In this document: in pieces, positions 8,468 to 17,488 of the stretch
Layout: every line of letters begins with the position of its first letter
Position numbering within the stretch: position 1 is the first letter of the stretch
Origin: Burkholderiales bacterium
Lineage (GTDB): Bacteria; Pseudomonadota; Gammaproteobacteria; Burkholderiales; Casimicrobiaceae
DNA length: 64,000 bases
Direction of reading: 5' to 3'
Assembly: GCA_025354165.1 (NCBI GenBank)
Contig: JANXNI010000038.1
Coordinates: 31,484-95,483 of the forward strand
The notes under the pieces: generated by a model
What the model saw: the letters and a program-made list of their open reading frames with translations, nothing else
Told to the model about the DNA's origin: nothing
Databases searched by the model: none
Position numbers and translations under genes: made by a program

Positions 8468-9223
8468 CTAGGCTTTCGCTCGCGCAGCCTGCGTTGCGTA
8501 CAAGCAAACTGCCGTTGCCACCGACACGTTCAGGCTCTCTACGGCGCCCACCATCGGTATCGCTACCAGCGCGTCGCAGCGCTCACGCGTGAGTCGTCGC
8601 AACCCTTTGCCTTCGTTGCCCAAGACCCATGCCAAAGGGCCGGTTAGTTTGGTGTTGAAGAGCGTCGCCTCAGTCTCCATCTCGGCACCGAGTACCCAAA
8701 CACCCGCGGCTTGCAACGCTTCGATGCACTGCACCAAATTGCTGACCTGACAAATCGGTGTCGTCTCGGTTGCACCACTCGCCGCTTTCAACGCCACGGC
8801 GGACAGCGGCGCAGAACCATGCTTTGGAATGATCACGGCGTCCGCACCAAATGCATCGGCACTGCGAATGCAGGCCCCCAGATTGTGTGGATCCTGAATT
8901 TGGTCGAGTAACAGGAATAGCGGCGGCGTTGTTTTTTTGAGGCTTGCAGCCAGCACCGTTTCAAAGTCCGCGCCCGCCGAACCATCAGCCAGCACCTCGA
9001 CCAGTGCCACGACCCCCTGATGCTGGTCGGACTGCGCCAGGGCGGTCAAACGCCCAGCGTCGACGGTTTGAACCTCAATATCAAGCGTCGCCGCCAGCGT
9101 GTGCAGCTCGCTGATGCGCTCGTCGCGCCGCGCTTCCCACACGAATAGTTCGACCACCGTTTCCGGTCGCCGCTGCAAGCGAGCGGTAACGGCATGAAAG
9201 CCCATGATGCGAGCGAGCTTCAT
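8468..9223 (-). CDS. rlmB: 23S rRNA (guanosine(2251)-2'-O)-methyltransferase RlmB
   Basis: A 251-aa SpoU/TrmH-family enzyme that would methylate the ribose of G2251 in the peptidyl-transferase loop of 23S rRNA using SAM. It has an N-terminal substrate-binding domain (MGFHAVTARLQRRPETV ... HQGVVALVE) and a C-terminal SPOUT knot with the three family motifs: DQIQDPHNLGACIRSADAFGAD, LGNEGKGLRRL, and VESLNVSVATAVCLYA. Length matches E. coli RlmB. Divergent from tRNA-Thr. Confidence 0.93.
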   Translation of the reverse strand: MKLARIMGFHAVTARLQRRPETVVELFVWEARRDERISELHTLAATLDIEVQTVDAGRLTALAQSDQHQGVVALVEVLADGSAGADFETVLAASLKKTTPPLFLLLDQIQDPHNLGACIRSADAFGADAVIIPKHGSAPLSAVALKAASGATETTPICQVSNLVQCIEALQAAGVWVLGAEMETEATLFNTKLTGPLAWVLGNEGKGLRRLTRERCDALVAIPMVGAVESLNVSVATAVCLYATQAARAKA

Positions 9224-9340
9224 TGCGGCAACACAAAATGAAAGAAATTTTTAGCCATGGCATAATTATGGGCTAGACAGTGCAAACTGTTTTGAAAGCG
9301 TGATGAGTGGAAGCAATTTCCTCTCAAACGTCATGCAAGT

Positions 9341-9416
9341 GCCGGTGTAGCTCAGTTGGTAGAGCAGCTCATTCGTAATGAGAAGGTCGGGTGTTCGATT
9401 CATCTCTCCGGCACCA
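9341..9416 (+). tRNA. tRNA-Thr (anticodon CGT)
   Basis: A 76-nt cloverleaf with encoded CCA. Acceptor GCCGGTG pairs with CTCCGGC, with one T-T mismatch. The D arm is GCTCAGTTGGTAGAGC, the anticodon stem-loop is CTCAT TCGTAATGAG with CGT as anticodon, and the T arm is GGGTG TTCGATT CATCT. The mismatch in the acceptor stem is slightly unusual but the fold is otherwise good. Confidence 0.95.
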
Positions 9417-9439
9417 ATCGCGACCCTAGTCGCGATTGG
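9414..9439 (+). terminator. Perfect 11-bp hairpin abutting the tRNA-Thr 3' end
   Basis: CCAATCGCGAC, a CCTA loop, then GTCGCGATTGG form a perfect stem. The first three bases are the CCA end of the tRNA, so hairpin formation would compete with the mature 3' end. There is no T-run. It is probably a processing or termination signal for the tRNA transcript. The remaining 150 bases up to the protease gene show nothing I can name. Confidence 0.55.
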
Positions 9440-9589
9440 GTCAAATATGAGCCAATTAAGGCTTATTCTCCCAAGCCGTTCCCAGGCAAATCAGTAGTTC
9501 GAGATTCACGTCGAGTGATTGAAGTGAGTTGCGGCGAGTGGGAACCAGCACAAAGCTCAAGGCTTCGTGCTGTCTGGTCAACGGGCCAA

Positions 9590-11425
9590 CTAGCCTTCCT
9601 TCTTCCCCGCCATTTCCATCGCCTTCGCCGGATTCAGCAGCATGCGCCGCCCGTCTGCGGTTTTTTCTGAAGTGTCGCGAATGATTGCGATTAGTTTGTC
9701 CGGCGTGAGCTTCGGATTCACTGCCAGCATTTTCGCGGCGAGGTTCGCGACCTGAGGCGAAGCCATCGACGTGCCGGATAGCGCCACGCGATCTCCGCCG
9801 GGGATAAAGCTTTCGACCTGATAGCCATTGGCGTGAACCACTACGGTGGGTCCGTAGCTCGTGAACGACGCTTCATCGCCTGCGAGATCGACCGCACCGA
9901 CTGTGATCAGGTTGGGCAGAACGATACCAGCGGGTATGAACTCAGCAAACGTCGAATCCTGATTGCTGTTACCCGACGCCGTGACAAACAGGACGTCCGG
10001 TGCGCTGGCGAAAGCTTTGGTCAACGCATTTTTGTCCATGTCGAAAAGCTCGCGCGCCAGCGCCTTGCGCTCGTCGCGTGATTTGCCAATACCGCACTCT
10101 TCAAGCGCGCCCTCCACGCTGAGCACGTCGCCACCCCAGCTCATGTTGACTACACGAATGTGGTTTTTCTTCAGAAAATCGACGTAGGCTTGCGTAGCGC
10201 GCGCGTCTTTTTCGCTTTGCTCGCGGCTCGGGCACGGCTCTGGCAATAGCTTTTCGTTGAACGATATCCGGGCAATCGCGAGGCGTGCATAAGGATTGCC
10301 AGCCATGGCAATACCCGCCACGTGCGTGCCGTGCTCGTAATTGCCGGTCAGCGAGATCTCTTCGATCGCACTCTTGTATTCGTTCGCATTGAGGTTCGAC
10401 AAGTATTGCTTGATCTCGCTTGCTTCAGCACTGTCAATGTTGGAGCGCAGATCGGACAAACCCTTACTGCGCGACTTCATTTTTGGCAGTTGGCTCTGGA
10501 GCGCGGCGGGGATCGGAAACAGCTCGCCCGTAGTTGGATTCGACCATTTGTCGAACGCAATCAAAGCAGGCTTTCCGCTGGCGTCGAGCAACATCTGGTT
10601 GCGGAACAACGCGGAATCGACACCACTGTCCCAAACGGCGACAGGCACTGGCGCGTAGCCGCGTCCTGCCGGCAAATCAACGTTGCGCGCAGCCCAAATG
10701 TCCTTCTTCTCGACTTTGTTCGCGTTCAGATACGCCGTGTAAACGTTGATCAGCGTTGCCTTAAGGGGCAGCTGCACCAGCAGGCCGTATCGCGCACCAA
10801 TCAGACGCGGCACCTGCTCGGAACCCAATACGCCGGTCTTGTCGACGGTCGGTTGCAGCACTTCACGCACGCCGCCGAGAACCACGGTCTCACCCGCCGT
10901 TTCAACGCGACCTTTGCTGCTCTTCACGTCGTTCGAAATAACGGCGTAAGGCATTGCGTTCAGCTCCGCAGCCATTTTTTCGGCGATAACGCGTCGAAAC
11001 GCATCAGCCGCAGTCTGTCCGGACAGCCTTGCCGCCACCATCGCGCGCATTTGCATGCCAAACAGCAACTTGTCAGCCGGTTTTTCCTGCAACGCGCGAA
11101 TTTGCGCCGTGCGTTTGAGCGCTTCTTCGTATTTGCCTTCGAGATAGTCGAGCTGCGTTAAAACGCCCAGCAACTGCCGCTCAGAAGCCTTGTCCGCAAT
11201 GTCGTAATCCGCGAGCACCGATTCAATATCGCGGCGCACAGTGACGGCAAGCTTGGCAAACGCGATGTCGTCGCGCACCAGTTGCTCCAGATTTCCACTG
11301 ACAGGGTAGGAAAAGCGCGGCAGATCAGCCGCACGTTCGATACGTTTTTTGTTTTGCGCTGAAACGGTCAGGCTTGTGGCCCCCATCAGCAGCGCCAACG
11401 CAATCACCAGATAACGATTAAACAC
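9590..11425 (-). CDS. Exported subtilisin-like serine protease (S8 family)
   Basis: A protein of about 611 aa. The ORF track starts at 11464, but a GTG at 11425 preceded by GGAG at eight bases begins a good signal peptide (FNRYLVIALALLMGATSLTVSAQ), so I prefer it. The catalytic triad is visible: Asp in PVAVWDSGVD (about 266), His in YEHGTHVAGIA (about 365), Ser in LSGTSMASPQVANLAA (about 557), with the oxyanion Asn in VTASGNS. About 230 residues of helical, charged sequence precede the catalytic domain, with no classical I9 propeptide that I can recognise. The Asp-to-His distance (about 100 residues) is larger than in classical subtilisins, indicating an insertion. Target unknown. Confidence 0.88.
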   Translation of the reverse strand: MFNRYLVIALALLMGATSLTVSAQNKKRIERAADLPRFSYPVSGNLEQLVRDDIAFAKLAVTVRRDIESVLADYDIADKASERQLLGVLTQLDYLEGKYEEALKRTAQIRALQEKPADKLLFGMQMRAMVAARLSGQTAADAFRRVIAEKMAAELNAMPYAVISNDVKSSKGRVETAGETVVLGGVREVLQPTVDKTGVLGSEQVPRLIGARYGLLVQLPLKATLINVYTAYLNANKVEKKDIWAARNVDLPAGRGYAPVPVAVWDSGVDSALFRNQMLLDASGKPALIAFDKWSNPTTGELFPIPAALQSQLPKMKSRSKGLSDLRSNIDSAEASEIKQYLSNLNANEYKSAIEEISLTGNYEHGTHVAGIAMAGNPYARLAIARISFNEKLLPEPCPSREQSEKDARATQAYVDFLKKNHIRVVNMSWGGDVLSVEGALEECGIGKSRDERKALARELFDMDKNALTKAFASAPDVLFVTASGNSNQDSTFAEFIPAGIVLPNLITVGAVDLAGDEASFTSYGPTVVVHANGYQVESFIPGGDRVALSGTSMASPQVANLAAKMLAVNPKLTPDKLIAIIRDTSEKTADGRRMLLNPAKAMEMAGKKEG

Positions 11426-11602
11426 GTCGCTTGCTCCAAAAAAAGAGTCGGCAGCGCCGACCAATGGCCTCGATTATCGTCTGGCAGCGACGTGTGGGTC
11501 AAAGGCGTCGTACGGTTGCCGGTTCCGCCTGGCGCAATCTCGTTCCAGTCTGGCACACGATTGGATAAACTGCCTTCCCCTCTTCCAGCAACGATTTCTC
11601 CC

Positions 11603-12472
11603 ATGCCGCCACGCGTTGCCTCCCCTTCCCCGTCCGACTCGGCCAACCCCAGCATTGCGCTCAAGCGGCGCGGCAAAATCGATGTCGCCGGCGCGAGTGG
11701 CAGCGGTGGCGTGCAGAGCCTTACGCGGGGTCTGACGCTACTTGAAAAGCTGGCGGAATCCGAAGGCGGAATTACGCTCACTGAAATTTCCAGTCGTGCC
11801 GATTTGCCGCCGTCCACGGCACATCGCCTGCTGAACACGCTGGCCGATATGGGCTTCGTGACTCAGGCCAAGGATTCCGGACTTTGGTACGTCGGTTTGA
11901 AGACTTATCGGGTCGGTTGCGCATTTGTTTCTAACCGCGATTTTGTCGGTGAGAGTCATGCTTATTTGCGCAGACTCATGGAGGCTTCGGGCGAGACGGC
12001 GAACCTCTCCATCCTCGACGGCACCTTCGCCTGCTTCATCGGCCAGGTGCAATGCCATGAGGTGATGCGCATGCTGGTGCGACTGGGCTCGCGCATTCCG
12101 GCGCATGCGAGCGGCTCGGGTAAGGCCATGCTCTCCGCGCTGCCAGAGGACGAGTTGGCCATCGTGCTGCGGGATTCCGATTTGGTGCAGCTCACCACAA
12201 AAACGATCACCGATCCGCAGAAATTGCGCGCCCAATTCGCGACGATTCGGGCGCGTGGCTACAGCTACGATGATGAGGAAAATGCAATGGGTCTGCGCTG
12301 TGTGGCCGCGCCGATCTACGATGAATTCGCGGAGCCGATTGGCGCCATTTCGCTGGCGGGGCCGATCGCGCGATTGACCGACGAACGCATTTTGAAGCTT
12401 GGCCCGCTTGTTGCTCATACCGGACGAGAGATCACCGAAAAGTTGGGGGGCGTGGTGCCCGTTTCGGTGTGA
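11603..12472 (+). CDS. IclR-family transcriptional regulator
   Basis: About 289 aa. An N-terminal winged helix (VQSLTRGLTLLEKLAE ... LTEISSRADLPPSTAHRLLNTL) is followed by the IclR effector domain (ANLSILDGTFACFIGQV, HASGSGKAMLSALP, GYSYDDEENAMGLRCVAAPIYDEF). The track opens at a GTG at 11492. The ATG at 11603 gives a length closer to the family and avoids a long leader; neither has a clear Shine-Dalgarno. About 30 residues of Ser/Pro-rich sequence precede the DNA-binding domain. It lies directly upstream of the second peptide transporter, which it may control, and is divergent from the protease gene. Confidence 0.9.
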   Translation: MPPRVASPSPSDSANPSIALKRRGKIDVAGASGSGGVQSLTRGLTLLEKLAESEGGITLTEISSRADLPPSTAHRLLNTLADMGFVTQAKDSGLWYVGLKTYRVGCAFVSNRDFVGESHAYLRRLMEASGETANLSILDGTFACFIGQVQCHEVMRMLVRLGSRIPAHASGSGKAMLSALPEDELAIVLRDSDLVQLTTKTITDPQKLRAQFATIRARGYSYDDEENAMGLRCVAAPIYDEFAEPIGAISLAGPIARLTDERILKLGPLVAHTGREITEKLGGVVPVSV

Positions 12473-12506
12473 GTTTCAGGATCGTTTGAGATTGTTGCTT
12501 GGCAAC

Positions 12507-12621
12507 AACTTTGTGCTGAAATGACGACTGCACTTGGGCAAGCGTCTATTATCGGTTGAAGTCGGTTTACCGCATAAAACGGCCCATAGCCCTTACGCAG
12601 TGGTCATCTCATGAAAAAGTT
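12507..12621. repeat. Palindromic dispersed element, copy B
   Basis: The left arm is AACTTTGTGCTGAAATGACGACTG, then TTGGGCAA. The right arm mirrors it (TAGCCCTTACGCAGTGGTCATCTCATGAAAAAGTT). The midpoint is at about 12564, on GTCGGT (the usual GTCGAC core with changes). It occupies most of the 309-base gap between the IclR gene and the binding-protein gene. The rest of the gap (12622-12781) holds the upstream region and a GAAGGA ribosome-binding site for the binding-protein gene. Confidence 0.8.
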
Positions 12622-12781
12622 ACTCAATTTCAATGCGCCCAAAAAGCTAAAAAATCTATACGGGTCGCCCACCATGACGGACGCGAACATTGTTGCTACC
12701 ATCGCCGCTTAAGCAAAAAAATCCGGAGCTAGCTGCCAGACAGCCGCTTCCAATACAAAAAACTGATCGAAGGACACACAC

Positions 12782-14572
12782 ATGAATGAACAGAATATTC
12801 GCGGTCTGATTGAGGAAGTCCGCGAGGGCAAACTGGCACGTCGCGACTTCATGACGAAGATGGTGAGCCTCGGCCTCGCCGCTCCGTTGGCGGGCCACCT
12901 TTTGTTGAACGCGGGTATCGCTCAGGCGCAAACGCCCTCCGCTTACAAGGCGACCAAACGCGGTGGCGGCGGCGCGCTCAAAGTGCTGTGGTGGCAAGGC
13001 GCAACACTGCTCAACCCGCATTTCGCGACGGGCACCAAAGACCAGGACGGCTCACGCGTTTTTTACGAACCACTTGCCAGCTGGGACAAAGACGGTAATC
13101 TGACCGCTAATCTGGCCGCTGAAATTCCGTCCGCCACCAATGGCGGGCTGTCAAAAGACGGCAAGACCGTCATCTGGAAACTGAAGCGCGGCGTGACCTG
13201 GCACGACGGCAAGCCGTTTACCTCTGCCGACGTCGTTTTTAACTGGGAATACGCGTCCGACCCGGCGACGTCAGCGGTGACCATCGGCTCGTACAAGGAA
13301 ATGAAGGTTGAGGCCGTTGACAGCCACACCGTCAAGATCACCTTCAACAAAGTCACGCCGTTCTGGGCAACGCCATTTGTGGGCGTGCAGGGCATGATCA
13401 TTCCGAAACATTTATTCGAAGCCTACAAAGGTGCGAAATCGCGCGAAGCGCCGAACAATCTCAAACCTGTTGGCACTGGTCCCTACAAATTCACGGACTT
13501 CACGCCCGGCGACATGGTTCGCGGCGCGATCAACACGACTTACCATCAGGCGAACAAGCCGTTCTTCGACACCTTTGAGATGAAAGGCGGCGGCGACGCT
13601 GTGTCCGCCGCGCGCGCCGTGTTGCAGACTGGCGAATACGATTTCGCGTGGAACCTGCAGGTGGAAGACGAAATTCTGGTCAAACTCGAAGTTGGGGGTA
13701 AAGGCAAAGTCGTCGTGATTCCGAGCGGTGATATCGAGTTCATTCAGTGCAATTTCACTGACCCCAACGTCGAGGTCGATGGCGAACGCTCAAGCATCAA
13801 AACAAAACACCCTGTTCTCACCGACCCGGCCGTGCGCCAGGCGCTATCGCTGTTGATTGATCGTGCATCGGTGCAGCAATTTATCTATGGTCGCGCTGGC
13901 GTGGCCACAGCAAACTTTGTTAACAACCCGCCGCGCCTGCGCTCGACGGCCAACAAACCCGAGTTCAACGTGGACAAGGCCATTGCCGTGCTTGAAGCGG
14001 CTGGCTGGAAAAAGGGCAGTGACGGCACTCGCGAAAAAGGCGGCAAAAAGCTCAAGTTCGTCTACCAAACCTCGGTCAATCAACCGCGCCAAAAGACACA
14101 GGCGATTGTGAAACAGGCTTGCCAAAAAGCAGGCATTGATGTCGAACTCAAAGCGGTAACGGGAGCAGTGTTTTTCTCCTCTGACGAGGGCAACCCGGAC
14201 ACCTACACCAAGCTCTACGCTGACTTGCAGATGTACACCACGACCATGAACGCGCCGGACGCTGAAATTTTCATGAATCAGTTTTGCTCGTGGGAATTCG
14301 CGACCAAGGCCAACAAATGGCAAGGCCGTAACAGCACACGCTGGTCGAACCCGGAATACGACAAGGCATTCCGTGCTGCGGAGGGTGAGCTTGATCCGGT
14401 TAAACGAGCCGCGCTGTACATCAAGATGAACGATATGGTGGTGCAGGATCACGCGGTCATTCCCGTCGTGTCTCGTCCACGTGCCCGCGGTGCCAACCTG
14501 AAACTCAGATTCTCCGAGAGCGGTTGGGACAGTGATTTTTGGGCACTGCAAGACTGGTATCGCGAAGCCTAG
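12782..14572 (+). CDS. Solute-binding protein of a peptide-type ABC transporter (family 5), Tat-exported
   Basis: A 596-aa periplasmic binding protein. The N-terminus has a twin-arginine signal (ARRDFMTKMVSLGLAAPLAG, then AQAQ cleavage region), so it should be exported folded. SBP family 5 features follow: LKVLWWQGATLLNPHF, WKLKRGVTWHDGKPFTSADVVFNWEY, and VGTGPYKFTDF. A GAAGGA ribosome-binding site precedes the ATG at 12782. It heads a complete five-gene uptake system (binding protein, two permeases, two ATPases). Substrate could be peptides, opines or related nitrogen compounds. Confidence 0.93.
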   Translation: MNEQNIRGLIEEVREGKLARRDFMTKMVSLGLAAPLAGHLLLNAGIAQAQTPSAYKATKRGGGGALKVLWWQGATLLNPHFATGTKDQDGSRVFYEPLASWDKDGNLTANLAAEIPSATNGGLSKDGKTVIWKLKRGVTWHDGKPFTSADVVFNWEYASDPATSAVTIGSYKEMKVEAVDSHTVKITFNKVTPFWATPFVGVQGMIIPKHLFEAYKGAKSREAPNNLKPVGTGPYKFTDFTPGDMVRGAINTTYHQANKPFFDTFEMKGGGDAVSAARAVLQTGEYDFAWNLQVEDEILVKLEVGGKGKVVVIPSGDIEFIQCNFTDPNVEVDGERSSIKTKHPVLTDPAVRQALSLLIDRASVQQFIYGRAGVATANFVNNPPRLRSTANKPEFNVDKAIAVLEAAGWKKGSDGTREKGGKKLKFVYQTSVNQPRQKTQAIVKQACQKAGIDVELKAVTGAVFFSSDEGNPDTYTKLYADLQMYTTTMNAPDAEIFMNQFCSWEFATKANKWQGRNSTRWSNPEYDKAFRAAEGELDPVKRAALYIKMNDMVVQDHAVIPVVSRPRARGANLKLRFSESGWDSDFWALQDWYREA

Positions 14573-14587
14573 ACAGGTACGCCTCGC

Positions 14588-15556
14588 ATGACATTGTCCG
14601 GGACCTACGTCCTGCGCCGGGTGCTGATTGCCCTGCCCAGTTTGCTGGGCATCAGCCTCGTGTTATTCACGGTGCTCGCACTGGCTCCCGGCGATCCATT
14701 CGGCGATATTGTTTCCAACCCGAACATTCCCGCCGAAGTCGCGGCAAACCTGCGCAAAAAATTCGGGATGGACGACCCGGTGATGGTGCGCTATTTCCGC
14801 TGGTTGCTGGCGATGCTGCAAGGCGATTGGGGCTTCTCGTTCGCCAGCCGCATCAACGTGGACACGCTCATTTTGCAGCGCCTGCCGACGACGTTACTCG
14901 TGGTGGGATCATCGCAAATTCTGGCGCTTTTAATTGCGCTACCTGTGGGCGTTTATGCCGCCACACGTCCTTACTCGCTGTTTGACCAAATCGCGAACAC
15001 GCTGACCTTCGTCGGTTTTTCGCTGCCGACGTTCTTCACGGGCCTCATGCTGATTCTCGTGTTTTCGATTCAACTGGACTGGCTGCCTTTCGTTTATCGT
15101 GCCGACATCGCATCGACGGGCTGGCATTTTTATTGGGATCACTTAAAGCAGACCATCATGCCGGTGACCGTGCTGGCGCTGTTTCAGGCGGCATCGTGGA
15201 CGCGTTATGTGCGCTCGGCCGCACTCGACGTCGTGAAGCTCGATTACGTAACGACTGCGCGCTCGAAGGGCCTCAAGGAAAGCGTGGTGGTGCTGAAGCA
15301 CGTGGTGCGCAACGCGATGATTCCGGTGGTAACTTTGGTCGCGCTACAGGTTCCGGCGATTTTCGGCGGCGCGATTGTCACCGAACAAATTTTCCGCGTT
15401 CCCGGCATCGGCTCGCTGCTCATCAGCGCTATTCTCGCAAACGACACGCCTGTCATCATGGCCGTCACGTTCGTGTTTTCTTGCCTCGTGATTTCGTTTA
15501 ATTTGCTCGCCGATATTTTGTATGCGTGGCTTGATCCGCGCATTGCGCTGAGCTAG
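14588..15556 (+). CDS. Peptide-type ABC transporter permease 1 (DppB family)
   Basis: A 322-aa inner-membrane permease with the DppB-type N-terminus (YVLRRVLIALPSLLGISLVLF), the APGDPF segment and the C-terminal ILYAWLDPRIALS. The EAA loop (DYVTTARSKGLKESVVVLKHVVRNA) is intact. It starts 15 bases after the binding-protein gene and is followed four bases later by permease 2. Confidence 0.93.
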   Translation: MTLSGTYVLRRVLIALPSLLGISLVLFTVLALAPGDPFGDIVSNPNIPAEVAANLRKKFGMDDPVMVRYFRWLLAMLQGDWGFSFASRINVDTLILQRLPTTLLVVGSSQILALLIALPVGVYAATRPYSLFDQIANTLTFVGFSLPTFFTGLMLILVFSIQLDWLPFVYRADIASTGWHFYWDHLKQTIMPVTVLALFQAASWTRYVRSAALDVVKLDYVTTARSKGLKESVVVLKHVVRNAMIPVVTLVALQVPAIFGGAIVTEQIFRVPGIGSLLISAILANDTPVIMAVTFVFSCLVISFNLLADILYAWLDPRIALS

Positions 15557-15560
15557 CGGT

Positions 15561-16499
15561 ATGGCGACATCACTATCTCCCAACACTGCTGATTCGGTCG
15601 CCGAGGCGGCTCGCCCAAAACCCATCTCTCTCGCTCAGGACATCTGGCGTCGCTTCAAGCGTCACCGCCTGGCGCTCATAGGCATGGTCATCCTGATCGT
15701 GATCGTGGTTGGCGTCATCATCGGCCCGTGGTTATGGACGGTTCCGATTAACGAAATCGACTTTGGTTCGCGACTTAAACCGCCATCGGCGGCTCACCCT
15801 TTCGGTACCGATGATTTGGGACAGGATTTGCTGGCGCGCATGCTTTACGGCGGCCGCATATCCATGGCCGTCGGAATCGCGGCGATGTTGATCGCCATTG
15901 TCGTGGGCACCATTGTTGGCTCGATTGCTGGAATGTCGCGCGGCATCGTCGATACCGCTCTGATGTGGATGACGGATCTCTTCCTTTCGTTGCCGCAACT
16001 GCCGCTTTTGCTGCTGATCATCTACCTGTTCCGCGACTCGCTCAAGAAAATCGTCGGGCCGGAAGTCGGCGTATTTGTGATGGTAGTCGTCGTGATTGGT
16101 GGGTTCCGATGGATGCCCGTCGCGCGGCTGGTACGAGCACAATTTCTGTCGTTGCGCGAGAAAGAGTTCGTTGAAGCTGCGCGCGCGCTCGGCGCTAGCC
16201 GCACGCGACAAGTCGCGCGTCATATCCTGCCCAATGCGCTCGGCCCCGTGATCGTCGCCGGCACGATCGACGTCGCCGCCGCCATCATCGCCGAGTCGAC
16301 GCTGTCGTTCCTTGGACTTGGTTTTCCGCCGGACATTCCGACCTGGGGGCGCATGCTGTTCGACGCCAAAGACTATCTCGACATCGCGCCGTATTGGGCG
16401 CTGTTTCCCGGCATGCTGATCTTTTTGACGGTGCTGTCGATCAACTACATCGGTGACGGCCTGCGCGATGCGCTCGATCCACGGCGGGTGCTCGGATGA
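15561..16499 (+). CDS. Peptide-type ABC transporter permease 2 (DppC family)
   Basis: A 312-aa permease with the OppC-type N-terminus (IWRRFKRHRLALIGMVILI), HPFGTDDLGQDLLARMLYGG, the EAA loop (EFVEAARALGASRTRQVARHILPN) and the end [12 protein letters not shown]. It pairs with permease 1 to form the channel. It overlaps the following ATPase gene by four bases (ATGA), indicating translational coupling. Confidence 0.93.
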   Translation: MATSLSPNTADSVAEAARPKPISLAQDIWRRFKRHRLALIGMVILIVIVVGVIIGPWLWTVPINEIDFGSRLKPPSAAHPFGTDDLGQDLLARMLYGGRISMAVGIAAMLIAIVVGTIVGSIAGMSRGIVDTALMWMTDLFLSLPQLPLLLLIIYLFRDSLKKIVGPEVGVFVMVVVVIGGFRWMPVARLVRAQFLSLREKEFVEAARALGASRTRQVARHILPNALGPVIVAGTIDVAAAIIAESTLSFLGLGFPPDIPTWGRMLFDAKDYLDIAPYWALFPGMLIFLTVLSINYIGDGLRDALDPRRVLG

Positions 16500-17488
16500 T
16501 CACCGCGACCAAAGAGCGCATGCTCGAAATCAAAGATCTGAAAGTGCATTTCGACACCGAAGATGGCGTGTTGCACGCAGTCGACGGCGTGAGTTTTGGC
16601 ATTGATGCCAGCGAAACACTCGGCGTAGTTGGTGAATCGGGATGCGGCAAAAGCGTCACGGCAAAAACGATCACGCGCTTGCTCGACATGCCGCCCGGTC
16701 GCATTGTGGGCGGCGAGATTCGGTGGAAAGGTAACGATCTCATCAAGGCCAGTGACGAGGCGATTCGCGCGTTGCGTGCCCGCGAGATCGCGATGATTTT
16801 TCAGGAGCCGATGACCTCGCTGAATCCCGTCTATACGGTGGGCGAACAGATTGCCGAGGTCGTTCGCCTTCATGACAAATCAGGCCGACGCGCTGCGATG
16901 GATCGTGCAACCGAGATGCTGCGTCTGGTCAACATCCCGAATCCGCAGAAGCGCGTGAACGATTATCCGCACCAATTTTCGGGCGGCATGCGTCAACGCG
17001 TGATGATTGCGATGGCGCTCTCGTGCAATCCAAAATTGTTGATCGCCGACGAGCCAACCACCGCGCTCGACGTGACGATTCAGGCGCAAATTCTTGATCT
17101 CATGAACGAGCTCAAAGACAAGCTCGGCATGTCCATCATGCTCATCACGCACGCGATGGGCGTCGTCGCCGAGACTGCGCAACGCGTGGTCGTGATGTAC
17201 GCCGGCAAAGTGATTGAGGAAGCGAACGTCGAGGACTTGTTCCGCACGCCGCTGCATCCGTACACGCAGGGCCTGATCCGCTCGATTCCGCGGATCGACC
17301 TCGCAGCCACGCACAAGCAGCGTCTGGAAGCCATTGGCGGCTCGGTGCCCAAGCTCATCAACCCTGCGCCCGGATGCCGCTTTGCGTCGCGCTGCGCGCA
17401 TGTTCGCGCTGACTGCAAAGCGGCCACACCACCGCTCATAGAAGTCGCGCCCGGCCACAAGGTCGCCTGCGTGTTGCACGCCGCATGA
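16496..17488 (+). CDS. Peptide-type ABC transporter ATPase 1 (DppD family)
   Basis: A 330-aa ATPase. Walker A is [10 protein letters not shown]-loop [15 protein letters not shown], signature [15 protein letters not shown], Walker B LLIADEP and H-loop LITHAMG (Ala where Asp is usual). The cysteine-rich C-terminal extension ([15 protein letters not shown]) is present. Its start and stop both overlap the neighbouring genes by four bases. Confidence 0.93.
   Translation: MITATKERMLEIKDLKVHFDTEDGVLHAVDGVSFGIDASETLGVVGESGCGKSVTAKTITRLLDMPPGRIVGGEIRWKGNDLIKASDEAIRALRAREIAMIFQEPMTSLNPVYTVGEQIAEVVRLHDKSGRRAAMDRATEMLRLVNIPNPQKRVNDYPHQFSGGMRQRVMIAMALSCNPKLLIADEPTTALDVTIQAQILDLMNELKDKLGMSIMLITHAMGVVAETAQRVVVMYAGKVIEEANVEDLFRTPLHPYTQGLIRSIPRIDLAATHKQRLEAIGGSVPKLINPAPGCRFASRCAHVRADCKAATPPLIEVAPGHKVACVLHAA

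Noticed and set aside
9240-9300. TATGGGCTAGACAGTG upstream of rlmB as a possible further palindromic element
   Set aside because: It shares GGGCTAGAC with the repeat arms, but there is no GTCGAC centre at the expected distance and no mirrored arm.
10322-11161. 279-aa plus-strand ORF inside the protease gene
   Set aside because: Shadow of the S8 protease coding frame, with Arg/His/Gln-rich composition and no domain.
12611-12712. 33-codon ORF (MKKLLNFNAPKKLKNLYG...) upstream of the binding-protein gene
   Set aside because: Its first codons are the right arm of palindromic element B, there is no ribosome-binding site, and the peptide matches nothing I recognise. It could be a leader peptide but there is no support.
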